Origin: Nostoc sp. JL34
GTDB lineage: Bacteria > Cyanobacteriota > Cyanobacteriia > Cyanobacteriales > Nostocaceae
Length of the DNA stretch: 64,000 nucleotides
Direction: 5' to 3'
NCBI RefSeq assembly: GCF_017114945.1
Contig: NZ_JABXKQ010000089.1
Coordinates: forward strand, 18,084-82,083
Shown here: positions 16,754-26,985 of the stretch, piece after piece
Position numbering within the stretch: the stretch's first letter is position 1
Layout of the letters: each line of letters opens with the position of its first letter
The notes under the pieces: model-generated
What the model saw: only the letters and a program-made list of their open reading frames with translations
Databases searched by the model: none
Told to the model about the DNA's origin: nothing
Translations under genes and position numbers: made by a program

Positions 16754-19063
16754 TTACCTCAGAGGTAAGGGAGTCTTAAATGGGCTATTGCTAGGTGGAA
16801 GAATAGGTGGAATTGGGTTAATTCCAGGTATAGGAGTCGGCTCTACTTTTTTGAGCACTGTGATTGCAAATCCTCTTTGCTGGGGTTGTTGTTTACCAGA
16901 GATATCATTGACTAGCAGTCCAATTTGAGGAGGGAAGGCTTGATTGACTGGAAGCTTCATTGAGCCAACTGGTGGAACGTCATTGCCGTATGGTAGAAGT
17001 TTAACCTGAATATTTTCTCCCTCTACTCTCCAACTCAGGGTAGCAGATTCCCCTTCTTTGAGAACCAGATTTGGTTGCTCGCTACCGTTGATTCTAAAAG
17101 AGACAATCTTAAATGGTTTCGGTAATATTTCAATTTTGGATTCAGTCTTTTTAAAACTAGTTTTTTGACTTCCATTGTTAGGAAAAGCTTTGATTTCAAA
17201 CGCATATTTTCCAGCTTTATATGCCGGTAAAGGAATATTTATACATCGGAGTTGTTGATTTTGTTGTGTACATAACTTTTGAAGTCTAGGGTCTGCAAGA
17301 TTACCTTGATTAAATTTATAAGCAATTGGTTTACCATAAGATGTACCATCATCTGCATTGCCAGTAATTTGAACTTGTGCCAGCAATAATGGACGGACAA
17401 TTGTCCAAGTTAAAAGAATATTTTGACCTTTTGTATACTGTGGTTTATCTGCTTGAAAATTAACAACTTCGGCAATTTGTTTCTCAGCTATTTCTACTTG
17501 GGTTGTTTGCGTTGCTACTTGGTTATTTGGAGAAAATAATTTTATCCCATTCCGATAAAATGCTTGTAACTCAAAGGTGTAATTCCCTTTTGTTTTTACT
17601 CCAGTTTTAACGTTGCTACAAATTAGCTCTTGTTTCTCTTGCACCTGACAAGGAGGAATTTCATTAGCACTTCCCTTACCCAGTGTTTCAGGAATGCCAT
17701 TGCTAAAGTCATAGGTAATAGGCTGAATGGGTTGCGAACCTTTGGCTGTTAGAACCAGCTTTTGTAACTGTTGATAATTGTGAATATCCCATTTCAAAGC
17801 TACCTCATCCTCCTCTTCAGTAATTCGAGGGTTATTGGCACTAAAATTTTCTAACCTCAAAGGATCGGGGTTTAAAAGTCGCCAAATGATGAATCCTATC
17901 CCTCCTAGTAACCCCAAAGCTGCTAAAATTAACAGAACAAATTGCCACGAAGGACGTGGTTTCCATACCAAAGTTCCTTGAGGCAATGTGTTAGGTAAAG
18001 GTAAATTTTGTTGGTCTTTGATGTCGAGTTGAAAGTTGATTACTAGCCCTGCACCAAACCACGGTCGTCGCCACCAAGGTCTGGGTTTGACCGTCAAATT
18101 GGTCACAGCACTTCTATTAGGTAATAATCTGACTTCAGTCGGATCAAATTTGTAAGTATATAGTTCTTCTTCGTCTCGACTTTTTAAGCTTAATATCAGT
18201 TCACGGACAATATTGCCCCGGTTAGTTAGTGATAATTCGTACTTGCCAAGACTCCGGCTAACTTGTCCCAAGATGGTATTAAGTTCTATATCTAGGCGAT
18301 AATTTGTGGGGATTTGGATGTATACCAAATCCAGTAGTACTAAGTCTGGAGAGTTTTCTGAATACAAGCGGATTGTCGGAGAATAACTTCCCGCGAGGGT
18401 ATCCCCAGGTGGGTGAAATTTCAACAATATTTGACCTTGAGTACCAGGATTGAGTTCTAGTGCAGTCACCTCAGAAACTAATCCTGGCCCCTCAAATCCA
18501 GTTGCAGGATAATTAATTGTGAACCAGTCATCGTCTAAATCTGGGCAACTCAAGCGGAACCTGTCTACAAGATAAGAGCGATTGTCAACTATTACCTCTA
18601 CTTGCAGAGGCTCACTAGGATTGAAAATTAGTGGTTTATTGGGGTTGGTGTTAGGTCTAATGGAAAATGTCGGGTCATTCACCCGAATTGCTGTCTGTTC
18701 TTTTAACAGAACTTTAATTTGGTTTGGGAAGGTTATGGGAGTATCTTGGGGATAATGTAGAGGGGAATCTACAACTAATGTATAGTCATAGGTTCCTGGG
18801 AGAGCATTAGCAGCGATTTGAAACTCAAATGTTACTTCGTCGCTATTCTGTTGGGGAGCTAATGCTAAACTTTCTCTAGGAGAAGTAGACCAACCGGTTA
18901 AATTTTGAAATACTTCGTCAAAAACAAAATATAAGTCAATAACCGCACTCTGATCTCCCTGATTGATCACAACAACATACAGTTTAATGGTATCTCCTGG
19001 CATCCCAAATTGAATTCCAGGTGGGTTGATAATAACTTGCAGTGGATTGAATTTAGCTTGCAT
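16754..19063 (-). CDS. Membrane-anchored protein with Ig-like beta domains, unknown function
   Basis: About 769 residues. The N-terminal ~370 residues form repeated Ig-like/NEW3-type beta sandwiches (GDTIKLYVVVINQGDQSAVI, LEVNPGT-like turns). One transmembrane helix (FVLLILAALGLLGGIGFIIW) follows, then a long C-terminal half with further beta domains and a Pro-rich tail. I start at ATG 19063 (MQAKFNPLQV), preceded by AAGGGAG. The track start at 19120 would overlap the upstream gene and adds an unlikely leader. The partner gene upstream has the same N-terminal layout with a single membrane helix, so the two probably form one complex at a membrane. No family name can be given with confidence. 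Confidence 0.7.
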   Translation of the reverse strand: MQAKFNPLQVIINPPGIQFGMPGDTIKLYVVVINQGDQSAVIDLYFVFDEVFQNLTGWSTSPRESLALAPQQNSDEVTFEFQIAANALPGTYDYTLVVDSPLHYPQDTPITFPNQIKVLLKEQTAIRVNDPTFSIRPNTNPNKPLIFNPSEPLQVEVIVDNRSYLVDRFRLSCPDLDDDWFTINYPATGFEGPGLVSEVTALELNPGTQGQILLKFHPPGDTLAGSYSPTIRLYSENSPDLVLLDLVYIQIPTNYRLDIELNTILGQVSRSLGKYELSLTNRGNIVRELILSLKSRDEEELYTYKFDPTEVRLLPNRSAVTNLTVKPRPWWRRPWFGAGLVINFQLDIKDQQNLPLPNTLPQGTLVWKPRPSWQFVLLILAALGLLGGIGFIIWRLLNPDPLRLENFSANNPRITEEEDEVALKWDIHNYQQLQKLVLTAKGSQPIQPITYDFSNGIPETLGKGSANEIPPCQVQEKQELICSNVKTGVKTKGNYTFELQAFYRNGIKLFSPNNQVATQTTQVEIAEKQIAEVVNFQADKPQYTKGQNILLTWTIVRPLLLAQVQITGNADDGTSYGKPIAYKFNQGNLADPRLQKLCTQQNQQLRCINIPLPAYKAGKYAFEIKAFPNNGSQKTSFKKTESKIEILPKPFKIVSFRINGSEQPNLVLKEGESATLSWRVEGENIQVKLLPYGNDVPPVGSMKLPVNQAFPPQIGLLVNDISGKQQPQQRGFAITVLKKVEPTPIPGINPIPPILPPSNSPFKTPLPLR

Positions 19064-19076
19064 GTCATTGACTCCC

Positions 19077-21311
19077 TTATTTGATGCGGTGAAGTTTGAC
19101 CTGAAAATCTTCACTACCACTTACAATCATGGTTCCTTGATTAGTTTTCAAGTCGATACTATTGATTTTTTTAGAGCTTTGGTAAATTGTTTTACCTTCT
19201 GCTGCCTTGGTTTTGTCGAGTTTATGTTCGGGGGTTAAGTACCAAACAATGACTCGTCCATCATCGCCACCACTTACTAACAGACCTCCATCATCACTAA
19301 ATGCCAGACTACGCACAGATGTTTTTGATGCTGGCCAGCGGTCTAGTGGCGAACAATTGAGTTCATTTACTTTTTCGAGGGGATTGGGATTTTTGATAGT
19401 TTGGCACTGATTTAAATTCCAAATCGTAATGAATCCCGCAGAATCGGATGTTGCAAGGATTTTTTCTGCCGAGTTAGGAACAAAAGCTAATCCCCAAATA
19501 TAGTCTTCACGCCCAACTAATGGGTCTAGTTTTTCTAGACTTTGCACTGATAAACCTGGGAATTGTTTACCAGATTGAATTGGATTCCACTGCCACAAGA
19601 TGAAACGCTTAAAGTTTCCGGCAATTACTAGAGTTTTTGCATCTGGGCTGAGATTTAATGCCCGGACTTGGAAACCTGATAGTTTCAATGTACTTTGTAC
19701 GTCGATAACTTGTGGTTCTGGCAGAAAATCGCTGTTAGGCGCTGGTCTTGACCATACTCTAACTTTACCACTGCCATAACCACTGAATAAGTTAAGTGAG
19801 TTTGAGGTGAAAGCTAAGTCAAAAACGCGATCGCCTTTTGCTTTAGGATCTTTAAGGTCTTGAAGTTGGCTGATCTTTGCACCTGAAGGGACATCTCTGA
19901 GTTCAATTACACCATTATCTAGACCAACAGCGGCGCGATCGTTTTGTAACGGCATGAAGCGTAAGACTTGTACTGCATCATCGGTAATCGCCATCAACCC
20001 TTTGGGCTGTTGTGGTTGATCGCAAGCAACGGGTTGCCCAGCATATCTGACTGTATCATCGGGATCTAAGCTATCAGCACCAATTCTCCAAAGTCTTAAG
20101 GTGCAATCATCTGAGCCACTGACTACAGATAAACCAATGCCACTAAAACGCACTGAGTTTACAGAACGAGTATGCATTACATCTCTTGGTTGCAGTATTA
20201 ATGCTAGGAGTGCGGCTAATAATGCGATCGCAGCTAATTGTAACCATAAAGGTATAATTGGCAAAGTCTTCACTTCTAATGTCTGCGTGGCGGGATCTGT
20301 ACTCCCTAAACGTTGGTCGGATAATTCAGATTTGGCCTCTAATAATAAAGTTTTGCCGATTCCTACCCAAGGGCGTTTTGTTTTAACATCAAGGATGACT
20401 TTACTTGTCTCTCCTAGATGGAGATTGGCAATTTCGGGTAGCTTTTTAAAACTACATTTTCGCCAGTCTCTACCCTGCACCTGCACGTTAATTTGCTGGT
20501 TGAGATTGCTAGCATTTTTAAATAGTAATTCAAAGGAAGCTGTATCAGATTTCCAGTCAGGCAACCATGCCGATTTACTGGGAATTTTCAGGTGTTTTTC
20601 TATGGTAGTAAAGTCTATAAAACCCACAGGCAAAACTTCAACGTTGCCTTCAGCATTAGTTGGATAACCATTATTGCTAACAGCTTCAATAGTAAAAGGG
20701 TAATTTTGACTAGGCGCTTGCACTACAGATGGAGGTTGGCATTGGAATGTAGCTTCAGCTAAACCACCTGGATCTAAAGATAATCGGCGTTCTGCACTGC
20801 CAACTAGCCAAGATGGATCAACGCCTGTAAAACGTAATACCACATCAGTCGGTTGTTGCCCCAAGTTCCGCACCCGTACTGGTATATCTACAGAATTGCG
20901 GGGATAAACTTGGAACTCTCGTACAGGCAATTCTACACTTAAATGTGTTGGTCTGTTATCTCGCTCGATTTTTAGACGCAGCACAAGTCTGGACTGTTGT
21001 GCTAACTGTGGCGAAAAAATCTTCACCATCAGGTTGACAGTACCGACAAATCCCGCAATGGGTGTATTGAATATGAAGACTTGGAAGATGGTACTACTGC
21101 CGGGTGGCTTGGCTGCTGCTACCTCTGGTTCGAGCCGATACCAACGATATCCTGTATTTCGAGTTTCTCCCGCTGCGGCAATTTCTATCTGAAAATTGAC
21201 AAAGCGATCGCTGTCATTATTGACAGTTACCTCAAATGCTACAGGAGTATCACCTGGACGAAAGGTTAGGTTTTGAGTAGAAAGGCTGGCATTAATAACA
21301 CTTTTTTCCAT
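19077..21311 (-). CDS. Ig-like / transmembrane / WD40-repeat protein
   Basis: 744 residues. Residues 1-350 hold Ig-like domains similar to those of the downstream gene. A single transmembrane helix (LPIIPLWLQLAAIALLAALL, about 350-370) follows. Residues 380-744 form a WD40 propeller with recognisable blades (SVNSVRFSGIGLSVVSGSDD, LAFSDDGGLLVSGGDDGRVI, GSEDFQVKLHRIK). No signal peptide is evident. The propeller is likely a protein-interaction platform on one face of the membrane with the Ig-like part on the other; topology is inference. The gene ends 13 bp before the preferred start of its partner, indicating an operon. Confidence 0.75.
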   Translation of the reverse strand: MEKSVINASLSTQNLTFRPGDTPVAFEVTVNNDSDRFVNFQIEIAAAGETRNTGYRWYRLEPEVAAAKPPGSSTIFQVFIFNTPIAGFVGTVNLMVKIFSPQLAQQSRLVLRLKIERDNRPTHLSVELPVREFQVYPRNSVDIPVRVRNLGQQPTDVVLRFTGVDPSWLVGSAERRLSLDPGGLAEATFQCQPPSVVQAPSQNYPFTIEAVSNNGYPTNAEGNVEVLPVGFIDFTTIEKHLKIPSKSAWLPDWKSDTASFELLFKNASNLNQQINVQVQGRDWRKCSFKKLPEIANLHLGETSKVILDVKTKRPWVGIGKTLLLEAKSELSDQRLGSTDPATQTLEVKTLPIIPLWLQLAAIALLAALLALILQPRDVMHTRSVNSVRFSGIGLSVVSGSDDCTLRLWRIGADSLDPDDTVRYAGQPVACDQPQQPKGLMAITDDAVQVLRFMPLQNDRAAVGLDNGVIELRDVPSGAKISQLQDLKDPKAKGDRVFDLAFTSNSLNLFSGYGSGKVRVWSRPAPNSDFLPEPQVIDVQSTLKLSGFQVRALNLSPDAKTLVIAGNFKRFILWQWNPIQSGKQFPGLSVQSLEKLDPLVGREDYIWGLAFVPNSAEKILATSDSAGFITIWNLNQCQTIKNPNPLEKVNELNCSPLDRWPASKTSVRSLAFSDDGGLLVSGGDDGRVIVWYLTPEHKLDKTKAAEGKTIYQSSKKINSIDLKTNQGTMIVSGSEDFQVKLHRIK

Positions 21312-21507
21312 GCTATTATTTATAATATTTTTTTAGATTCTGCATGACTAGTACTATTAAAAAATTAATGTCCGTGAAAACGTGACAATAGCTTTTTTCC
21401 TATGATTATTGCAATGTATATATTATTAAATATTGTGTAATAAATTTGTCAATTTATAAAAGTCATTTTCAGAGGCGATCGCTAATAGAGATATGAGCCA
21501 AAAAGAA

Positions 21508-21538
21508 TGTAGAGGCGTAGCACTGCTACGTCTCTACA
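21508..21538. repeat. 15-bp inverted repeat (TGTAGAG..CTCTACA type)
   Basis: TGTAGAGGCGTAGCA and TGCTACGTCTCTACA flank a single base with one mismatch. A related element is at 40844-40871. This palindrome type is widely dispersed in Nostoc intergenic DNA. It sits 60 bp beyond the Omp85 stop and may act as a transcription stop. Confidence 0.6.
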
Positions 21539-21597
21539 AGGGTTCTGAACAACGCATATTTAATTTTTGGAACTTTTCAGCAACACCTTAACTCAGA

Positions 21598-23679
21598 TTA
21601 AAATCGCTGACCAATACCTAGATGTACTTTGCTTTCTCCCTGGTCATTAATGCCATAGTCAGCCCGGATTAAGCCTAGTGGTGAATTTAATCGCACTCCC
21701 GCCCCATAACCAAAACCATAACCTGGTTTATCCCGCACACCCGCAGGATCTCCTAATACAGTATCACCAGAGCCTAAGTCTGAGGCGAAGTCGGCAAATA
21801 ATACACCGCCTACGATTGGTAAAACGGGAAAACGATATTCGGCAGAAGCTAACACGTAACTGCGACCACTGCCAACTTCTCCAGAATCGTAACCGCGCAC
21901 TGAGTTGGAACCACCCAAGTTAAAGCTTTCGTAAGGCGGTAAATTTCCAATGACGGTACCAGCTTGCACATTTACTGCAAAGACTTGTGGCTGTTTGCTA
22001 TTAAATAATTGGACTGGTAAATACTGACTGTAGTTGGCTTTAAGACGATTGAGAGAAATATTACCTTCACCGATGGGCACAGATTGTTCTGTACTCAGAC
22101 TCAAAACGGAACCTTGAGTGGGATTGAGGGGATTATCTCGTTGGTCTTTGGTGGCGGTGAAGGATACAGTAGTTAGGTCATCAACGCCAGTTCCACTGAC
22201 AGATAGGGGATTGCCCTGAGCGTCGGTTGGGGTAATATTACCTTGGCGATCGCGAATACTAGTTCGGGTATAGTTTAATCCTAATGAGGTACTCCAGTCG
22301 TCAATTGGTCGCTGCAAGCTGACACCACCGCCAATTTGAGCTTCCCGCACTTTATCGCCGTTAGCTAGCGTAATCTTGTCATCAAAGGTTTCCGAAAGTT
22401 CCCGACTCCGAAAACCATTTACAGTGTAGCCGAAGCGATCGGGGTTAGTTGTCCGATAGGGACTGATAAATTTGGTATTAAACTGTAAGTCTCGGCTACT
22501 TACACCAACGTTCACACCTAAGGTATCATTAATACCGCCGACATTCTGATCTTGATAGCTGATTGTGCCTACTAAACCCTGATCTGCATTGTAACTACCA
22601 CCCAAGTTAACACCACGCGCCCCAGTTTCTTTGAGTTGATAGACTAAATCAAGTTTTGTCGCATCTCCTTCTAAAACAACATTCACAGTCTCAAATAAAC
22701 CAGTCCGATATAGCTGTTGGATATCTTGTTTAACGACATTTTCTTGGAAGATTTCACCAGGTTTCAACTTGAGTTGCTGTTGGAGGAAATCTGGTTTGGT
22801 ACGTCCGCCGACGGGATTACCTTTGCTATCAACGGTTTTACCTTCATCGTTGACAAAGCGAAACTTGATATCACTCACCAAACCTTCAGCCACATTCACA
22901 GTGAGAATACCTTGAGAACTGGGTTTAATTGATAGCACCCGCGCCAAGTTATAACCATTGTCGGCGTACCACTTGTTAATTTCTGCTACTGATTGTTGCA
23001 GTCCAGCAGGGCTGATGGTGGTTCCAATCTGAGATTGCAAACGTTGTTGAGCGACTTGATAGGTAAGGACTTTAGCACCAGATAATTGCAGCGATCGCAC
23101 AATCACTGGTTGCACTTGATAAACTACATTTAATCCAGCCTGTGTGCTAAAGCTATTCACACTGACGTTGCTAAATAAACCTGTATCCAATATTGCAGCT
23201 ACATCTTTTTGTAGCTGACTTTGACTGGTTTCTCCACCAGCCTGCGTTTTAATTACTTTGCGAATAATGTCTTGCAATTCTTGATTGGCTCCCACTACCT
23301 GTACTTCTGTAGCTGTGACGACTAAATCACTTTCAGTAGTAGGGGTTTTGGGGGATGAAGAGGGGAGAGGGGGAGTAGGGGAAGCAGGGAGAATTATTTT
23401 GGAATTTAACTCTTGTGCTGATTTTAAGACTACTGGGGAATTTTTGTTTGCACCTGTTTGCACGGCGACGGGATTTTGGGAAAATTGTTGTGCAACTATA
23501 GTTTCTGGGGAAGCAATTGTCTCTATCCGTGCGGGAGTATCTTCAATTATCGGCACTACCAAGTTACCAGCTTTTTCGGTTGGAGTAACGGTTTTAGCCG
23601 ATGCAGCCGTTGCTTGCTGAGTAATATTGGCAGCAGCTAAAGTAGCTAAAGTAAAAATTGCAGTAGCAGAAACTCGCAT
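21598..23679 (-). CDS. Omp85/BamA-family outer membrane protein with POTRA domains
   Basis: 693 residues starting with a signal peptide (VSATAIFTLATLAAANITQQ). A Pro/Ser/Thr-rich linker around 95-120 is followed by three POTRA-type domains (LQDIIRKVIKTQAGGETSQS onward; SGAKVLTYQVAQQRLQSQ; LKPGEIFQENVVKQDIQQLY). A 16-strand-type beta barrel follows (GGSYNADQGLVGTISYQDQN, GGSNSVRGY), ending in a terminal Phe (HLGIGQRF) as needed for barrel recognition. The family inserts or translocates proteins at the outer membrane; cyanobacteria have several paralogues related to Toc75. The linker is encoded by a G-skewed repeat (23347-23392) that seems to have been inserted in frame. Confidence 0.88.
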   Translation of the reverse strand: MRVSATAIFTLATLAAANITQQATAASAKTVTPTEKAGNLVVPIIEDTPARIETIASPETIVAQQFSQNPVAVQTGANKNSPVVLKSAQELNSKIILPASPTPPLPSSSPKTPTTESDLVVTATEVQVVGANQELQDIIRKVIKTQAGGETSQSQLQKDVAAILDTGLFSNVSVNSFSTQAGLNVVYQVQPVIVRSLQLSGAKVLTYQVAQQRLQSQIGTTISPAGLQQSVAEINKWYADNGYNLARVLSIKPSSQGILTVNVAEGLVSDIKFRFVNDEGKTVDSKGNPVGGRTKPDFLQQQLKLKPGEIFQENVVKQDIQQLYRTGLFETVNVVLEGDATKLDLVYQLKETGARGVNLGGSYNADQGLVGTISYQDQNVGGINDTLGVNVGVSSRDLQFNTKFISPYRTTNPDRFGYTVNGFRSRELSETFDDKITLANGDKVREAQIGGGVSLQRPIDDWSTSLGLNYTRTSIRDRQGNITPTDAQGNPLSVSGTGVDDLTTVSFTATKDQRDNPLNPTQGSVLSLSTEQSVPIGEGNISLNRLKANYSQYLPVQLFNSKQPQVFAVNVQAGTVIGNLPPYESFNLGGSNSVRGYDSGEVGSGRSYVLASAEYRFPVLPIVGGVLFADFASDLGSGDTVLGDPAGVRDKPGYGFGYGAGVRLNSPLGLIRADYGINDQGESKVHLGIGQRF

Positions 23680-23912
23680 AATATTTAACCTAATTAACTA
23701 GGAGTTATACCAATTTTGAATTTTAGATTTTGGATTAAAAGTCTTGACAAAAGCCTGTTACAGGAATTTCAAATAATACTACCTATCTAAAATTGGTGTT
23801 AGTTGTAGGGAAGTAAAGAAATAGGGATAATACTAATTTCCAGCTTCTTCGCCGATTTCCCTATTTATACCTCTTACCCAAACAGACAGTTAATTTTGAT
23901 ATTTTGTTTCTT

Positions 23913-25274
23913 ATGAGTAATATATCTCGGTCATACCTAGGCTCTAACTCCCAAGCTGCAACTTCTCCTTTGCGGTTACTTGTATTAAGTAATGGTCATG
24001 GGGAAGATATGATTGCTGTTCGGATTTTGCAAGAACTCCAACGACAACCAAACCCACCAGAGATATTTGCTTTACCTCTGGTGGGTGAAGGACGTGCTTA
24101 TGAACAGTTGGATATCCCCTTTATCGGTTCAGTCCTGACTATGCCTTCTGGCGGCTTTATTTATATGGATGGCCGCCAATTAGCGCGGGATGTCCGCGGT
24201 GGTTTATTGCAACTTACCCTCAACCAAATTAAAGCTATCCGCCGTTGGGTGAGTTCTCAAAAAAAATTAGGTAATAATAGAGCAATTTTAGCAGTGGGAG
24301 ATATTGTCCCGCTGCTGTTTGCAACTTTCAGTGGCGCTAATTATGCTTTTGTGGGTACGGCAAAATCTGAATATTATGTGCGGGATGAAGCGGGAATATT
24401 ACCGCGAAAATCCAAAGATGCACGTTGGGAAAACTTTTCTGGTTCAGTTTACCATCCCTGGGAACGTTGGTTGATGAGTCGTCGCCGTTGTAAAGCGGTT
24501 TTTCCTAGAGATGCACTGACGACGGAAACATTAAAACAATGGCCAATTCCAGCTTTTAATTTGGGTAATCCCATGATGGATGGTCTAGAACCGACGTTTT
24601 CACGCCAACAATTTTATAGTCAGAATACTCAACAGCAAGAGACAGTTCGACCTTTTGTAGTGACTCTTCTTCCTGGTTCTCGTGCGCCAGAAGCATACAC
24701 CAACTGGGAAACAATTATGATTGCTGTATCTGCATTGATGGCAAGTTTTCAACAGCGAGATTCAATCTTCTATACTTCTAACAAAGTAGTGTTTTTAGGT
24801 GCGATCGCACCTAGTTTAGACTCGAATATTTTATCCCAAAGTGTGCAATCCCAAGGCTGGCGAACTGAATCAGCATCTCCTATCCAACTTCCCGATCCAA
24901 ATATCTTGACATTTAAACAAAGAAATGCATATTTGATTCTGACAAAACAAGCTTATAATGATTGCTTGCATTTAGGAGATTTAGCGATCGCAATGGCAGG
25001 TACAGCCACAGAACAGTTTATCGGTTTAGGCAAACCTGCGATCGCGATTCCCGGTAATGGGCCACAATATAACCCTACCTTTGCTGAAGCGCAAAGTCGT
25101 CTTCTCGGATCATCTTTGATTTTAATTGATCAGCCAACAGAAGTTGCCAAGGTCGTACAGTCTCTCTTCAAAGATCCTGATATTTTGCAAATTATTGCCG
25201 AAAATGGTCGGCGACGCATGGGTAAACCAGGAGCCGCACTACGCATTACGGAATGTTTACAGGAACGATTTTGA
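23913..25274 (+). CDS. Lipid-A-disaccharide synthase-related protein (cyanobacterial type)
   Basis: About 453 residues. The N-terminus contains LRLLVLSNGHGEDMIAVRIL, the glycosyltransferase-B-like start of the conserved cyanobacterial family related to LpxB. Further marks are GGFIYMDGRQLARDVRGG, VVTLLPGSRAPEAYTNW and the C-terminal AMAGTATEQFIGLGKPAIAI nucleotide-sugar site. The family resembles glycosyltransferases, but its acceptor is undetermined. The track begins at a TTG (23904); I choose the ATG nine bases later. It stands alone, divergent from the Omp85 gene. The C-terminus is followed by C-rich repeats. Confidence 0.8.
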   Translation: MSNISRSYLGSNSQAATSPLRLLVLSNGHGEDMIAVRILQELQRQPNPPEIFALPLVGEGRAYEQLDIPFIGSVLTMPSGGFIYMDGRQLARDVRGGLLQLTLNQIKAIRRWVSSQKKLGNNRAILAVGDIVPLLFATFSGANYAFVGTAKSEYYVRDEAGILPRKSKDARWENFSGSVYHPWERWLMSRRRCKAVFPRDALTTETLKQWPIPAFNLGNPMMDGLEPTFSRQQFYSQNTQQQETVRPFVVTLLPGSRAPEAYTNWETIMIAVSALMASFQQRDSIFYTSNKVVFLGAIAPSLDSNILSQSVQSQGWRTESASPIQLPDPNILTFKQRNAYLILTKQAYNDCLHLGDLAIAMAGTATEQFIGLGKPAIAIPGNGPQYNPTFAEAQSRLLGSSLILIDQPTEVAKVVQSLFKDPDILQIIAENGRRRMGKPGAALRITECLQERF

Positions 25275-25388
25275 ATGAGCATTGGGCACTTGTACTGAGC
25301 TTTGCCGTTGGCGCAGCCTCTCCAAGAGTTGTATTGACTATTGGGAAAAAATTCAGTCCTCACTCCCCAGTCACCAGTCCCCAATTCC

Positions 25389-26141
25389 TCACGCCACCAA
25401 TCCAGAACGTAAGGCCCTCACAGCAGCTTGGGTGCGGTCATCAGCACAGAGTTTATTGAGAATGTTGCGAACATGGGTCTTCACAGTACCAACTGTAATG
25501 TAGAGTTTCTCGGCAATTTGCCCATTGCTGCACCCAGCTACAATCAACTCCAGGATTTCTAATTCCCGTTGAGTCAGGGGGTATGTTTCCAAAACTTGCT
25601 CGTATTCTGACGCCAGCGCTTCTATTTTTACTGTCTTCGGCTTGTCAGAGCTTTGGCTCTCTCCAGGAATACCTTGCCGCATCTTTCGCAATACCACATT
25701 GGCAATTGCCGGATCAATCCATGAGTTACCGCCGTAAGTTGCTTGGATGGCCTCAGTTAATTTACTGATGCTAGTTTCTTTCATGTAATAAGAATCAGCA
25801 CCTGCTGCAAAGGCTGCAAGTACAGCATCCTCTGTATGATCCATTGTCAAGATGAGAATCTTCGTCGTTGATTGCCCAGTTTCAGCTTGGTGACGTTTGA
25901 ATTTACGGGTAAGTTCGATACCATCCATGTCAGGCAAGCCGATATCTACAACAGCTACATCTGGCTTTGCCGTTTCTAAAAGTTTTAATCCTTGGGTAGC
26001 ATTTGCCGCTTCGCCAATTACTTTTAATGCACTGTGAGACTGTAATGCTGCTCGTAGCCCCATTCGTGTTAAGTCATGATCTTCAATTAAAATAATACTA
26101 ATTTCATTCATCGCTACACTCAACTCTTGCGCTGTTTGCAT
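25389..26141 (-). CDS. NarL/LuxR-type response regulator
   Basis: 250 residues. The receiver domain (ISIILIEDHDLTRMGLRAAL; phosphoacceptor in DVAVVDIGLPDMDG; Lys in YYMKETS) joins a linker and a C-terminal LuxR helix-turn-helix (LTQRELEILELIVAGCSNGQ, TVGTVKTHVRNILNKL). It is a DNA-binding output regulator of a His-Asp relay. M11 (26111, MNEISIILIEDHD) is an alternative start that would begin exactly at the receiver fold; neither start has a strong ribosome-binding site. The nearby receiver-kinases at 27.5-30 kb are possible partners, but pairing is inference. Confidence 0.88.
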   Translation of the reverse strand: MQTAQELSVAMNEISIILIEDHDLTRMGLRAALQSHSALKVIGEAANATQGLKLLETAKPDVAVVDIGLPDMDGIELTRKFKRHQAETGQSTTKILILTMDHTEDAVLAAFAAGADSYYMKETSISKLTEAIQATYGGNSWIDPAIANVVLRKMRQGIPGESQSSDKPKTVKIEALASEYEQVLETYPLTQRELEILELIVAGCSNGQIAEKLYITVGTVKTHVRNILNKLCADDRTQAAVRALRSGLVA

Positions 26142-26435
26142 CTTTCAAAATATTACCTTTTGTCAGCACTATCTCATTATTTTCCCAAACCTAAGATAGA
26201 TGATATTTCAACCAGTATGCATCCACCGATAGAAATAATAAATCTCCGATTTTTTGATATTTCGATAGAGGACAAATCTAGCTGGAGATATATGGATACT
26301 TGTACAAAAAGTATGAAATATTATTGACACTAATGCCAAATTGCTCCCTCTTGCTTAAAATTCAGCTTTGAATTGCCATCTTCTACTCGTTGATTACTAT
26401 TATCTTGTATAAAGCTTTGAAAAAAGCTGACGAAA

Positions 26436-26985
26436 ATGGACAAATTACAATGGGTCGAAGTTGCTTTCCGAGAAAGTGAACGATGGTTTCGAGTGATTTT
26501 TAATCAAACTTTTGGATTCATCGGATTGATAGAGCCAATAAGAATCCTCATGGAAACGTTCAAATTTGGGGGAATCACCAGCAGCAAGGTAATTCGTCGT
26601 CCTTTGTCACAAGCTTGTTGGTCTGATTTTTCACCATATATGGAATCCCTCACTTCCATTCTTGAAGGGAGAGGCTTTGAGTTTTTGCCCAACTGTAGGG
26701 AAGCTTGCTTAGGGGGTAGGTTTTGTTGATATTTCCACATAACGTGAAAAGTTCAGGTTCGATGGTGGACAATCTCAAAAGAAATTCCAGCACAACTACA
26801 AGTGGCAATCACGCCTGCGTCCAGATAGTAGGGTTTGGAAGCAGTTGGTATTCTGACTAAAATTCACGAGAAGGTCTTGGTAATTTTGCGAACATTGAAA
26901 GATCGCGATCGCCAGAAAAATACCAACAGAGGTCTGGCGATATTTAAGAAAATTATTGAAGTTTTAGGAGGTAGGATTACTTAAC
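26436..26985 (+). pseudogene. Decayed PAS-histidine kinase
   Basis: The reading frame at 26436 starts like a PAS domain (FRESERWFRVIFNQTFGFIG LIEP, then LEFGGIT-like text), then loses similarity. About 300 bp further, in another frame, GLAIFKKIIEVLGGRIT matches the end of a HATPase domain (GLAICKKIVEGLGGRI in intact kinases). The dimerisation region and ATP-binding boxes are missing. This is best read as the two ends of one sensor kinase left after deletion and frameshifts, beside intact kinase genes. Confidence 0.55.
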
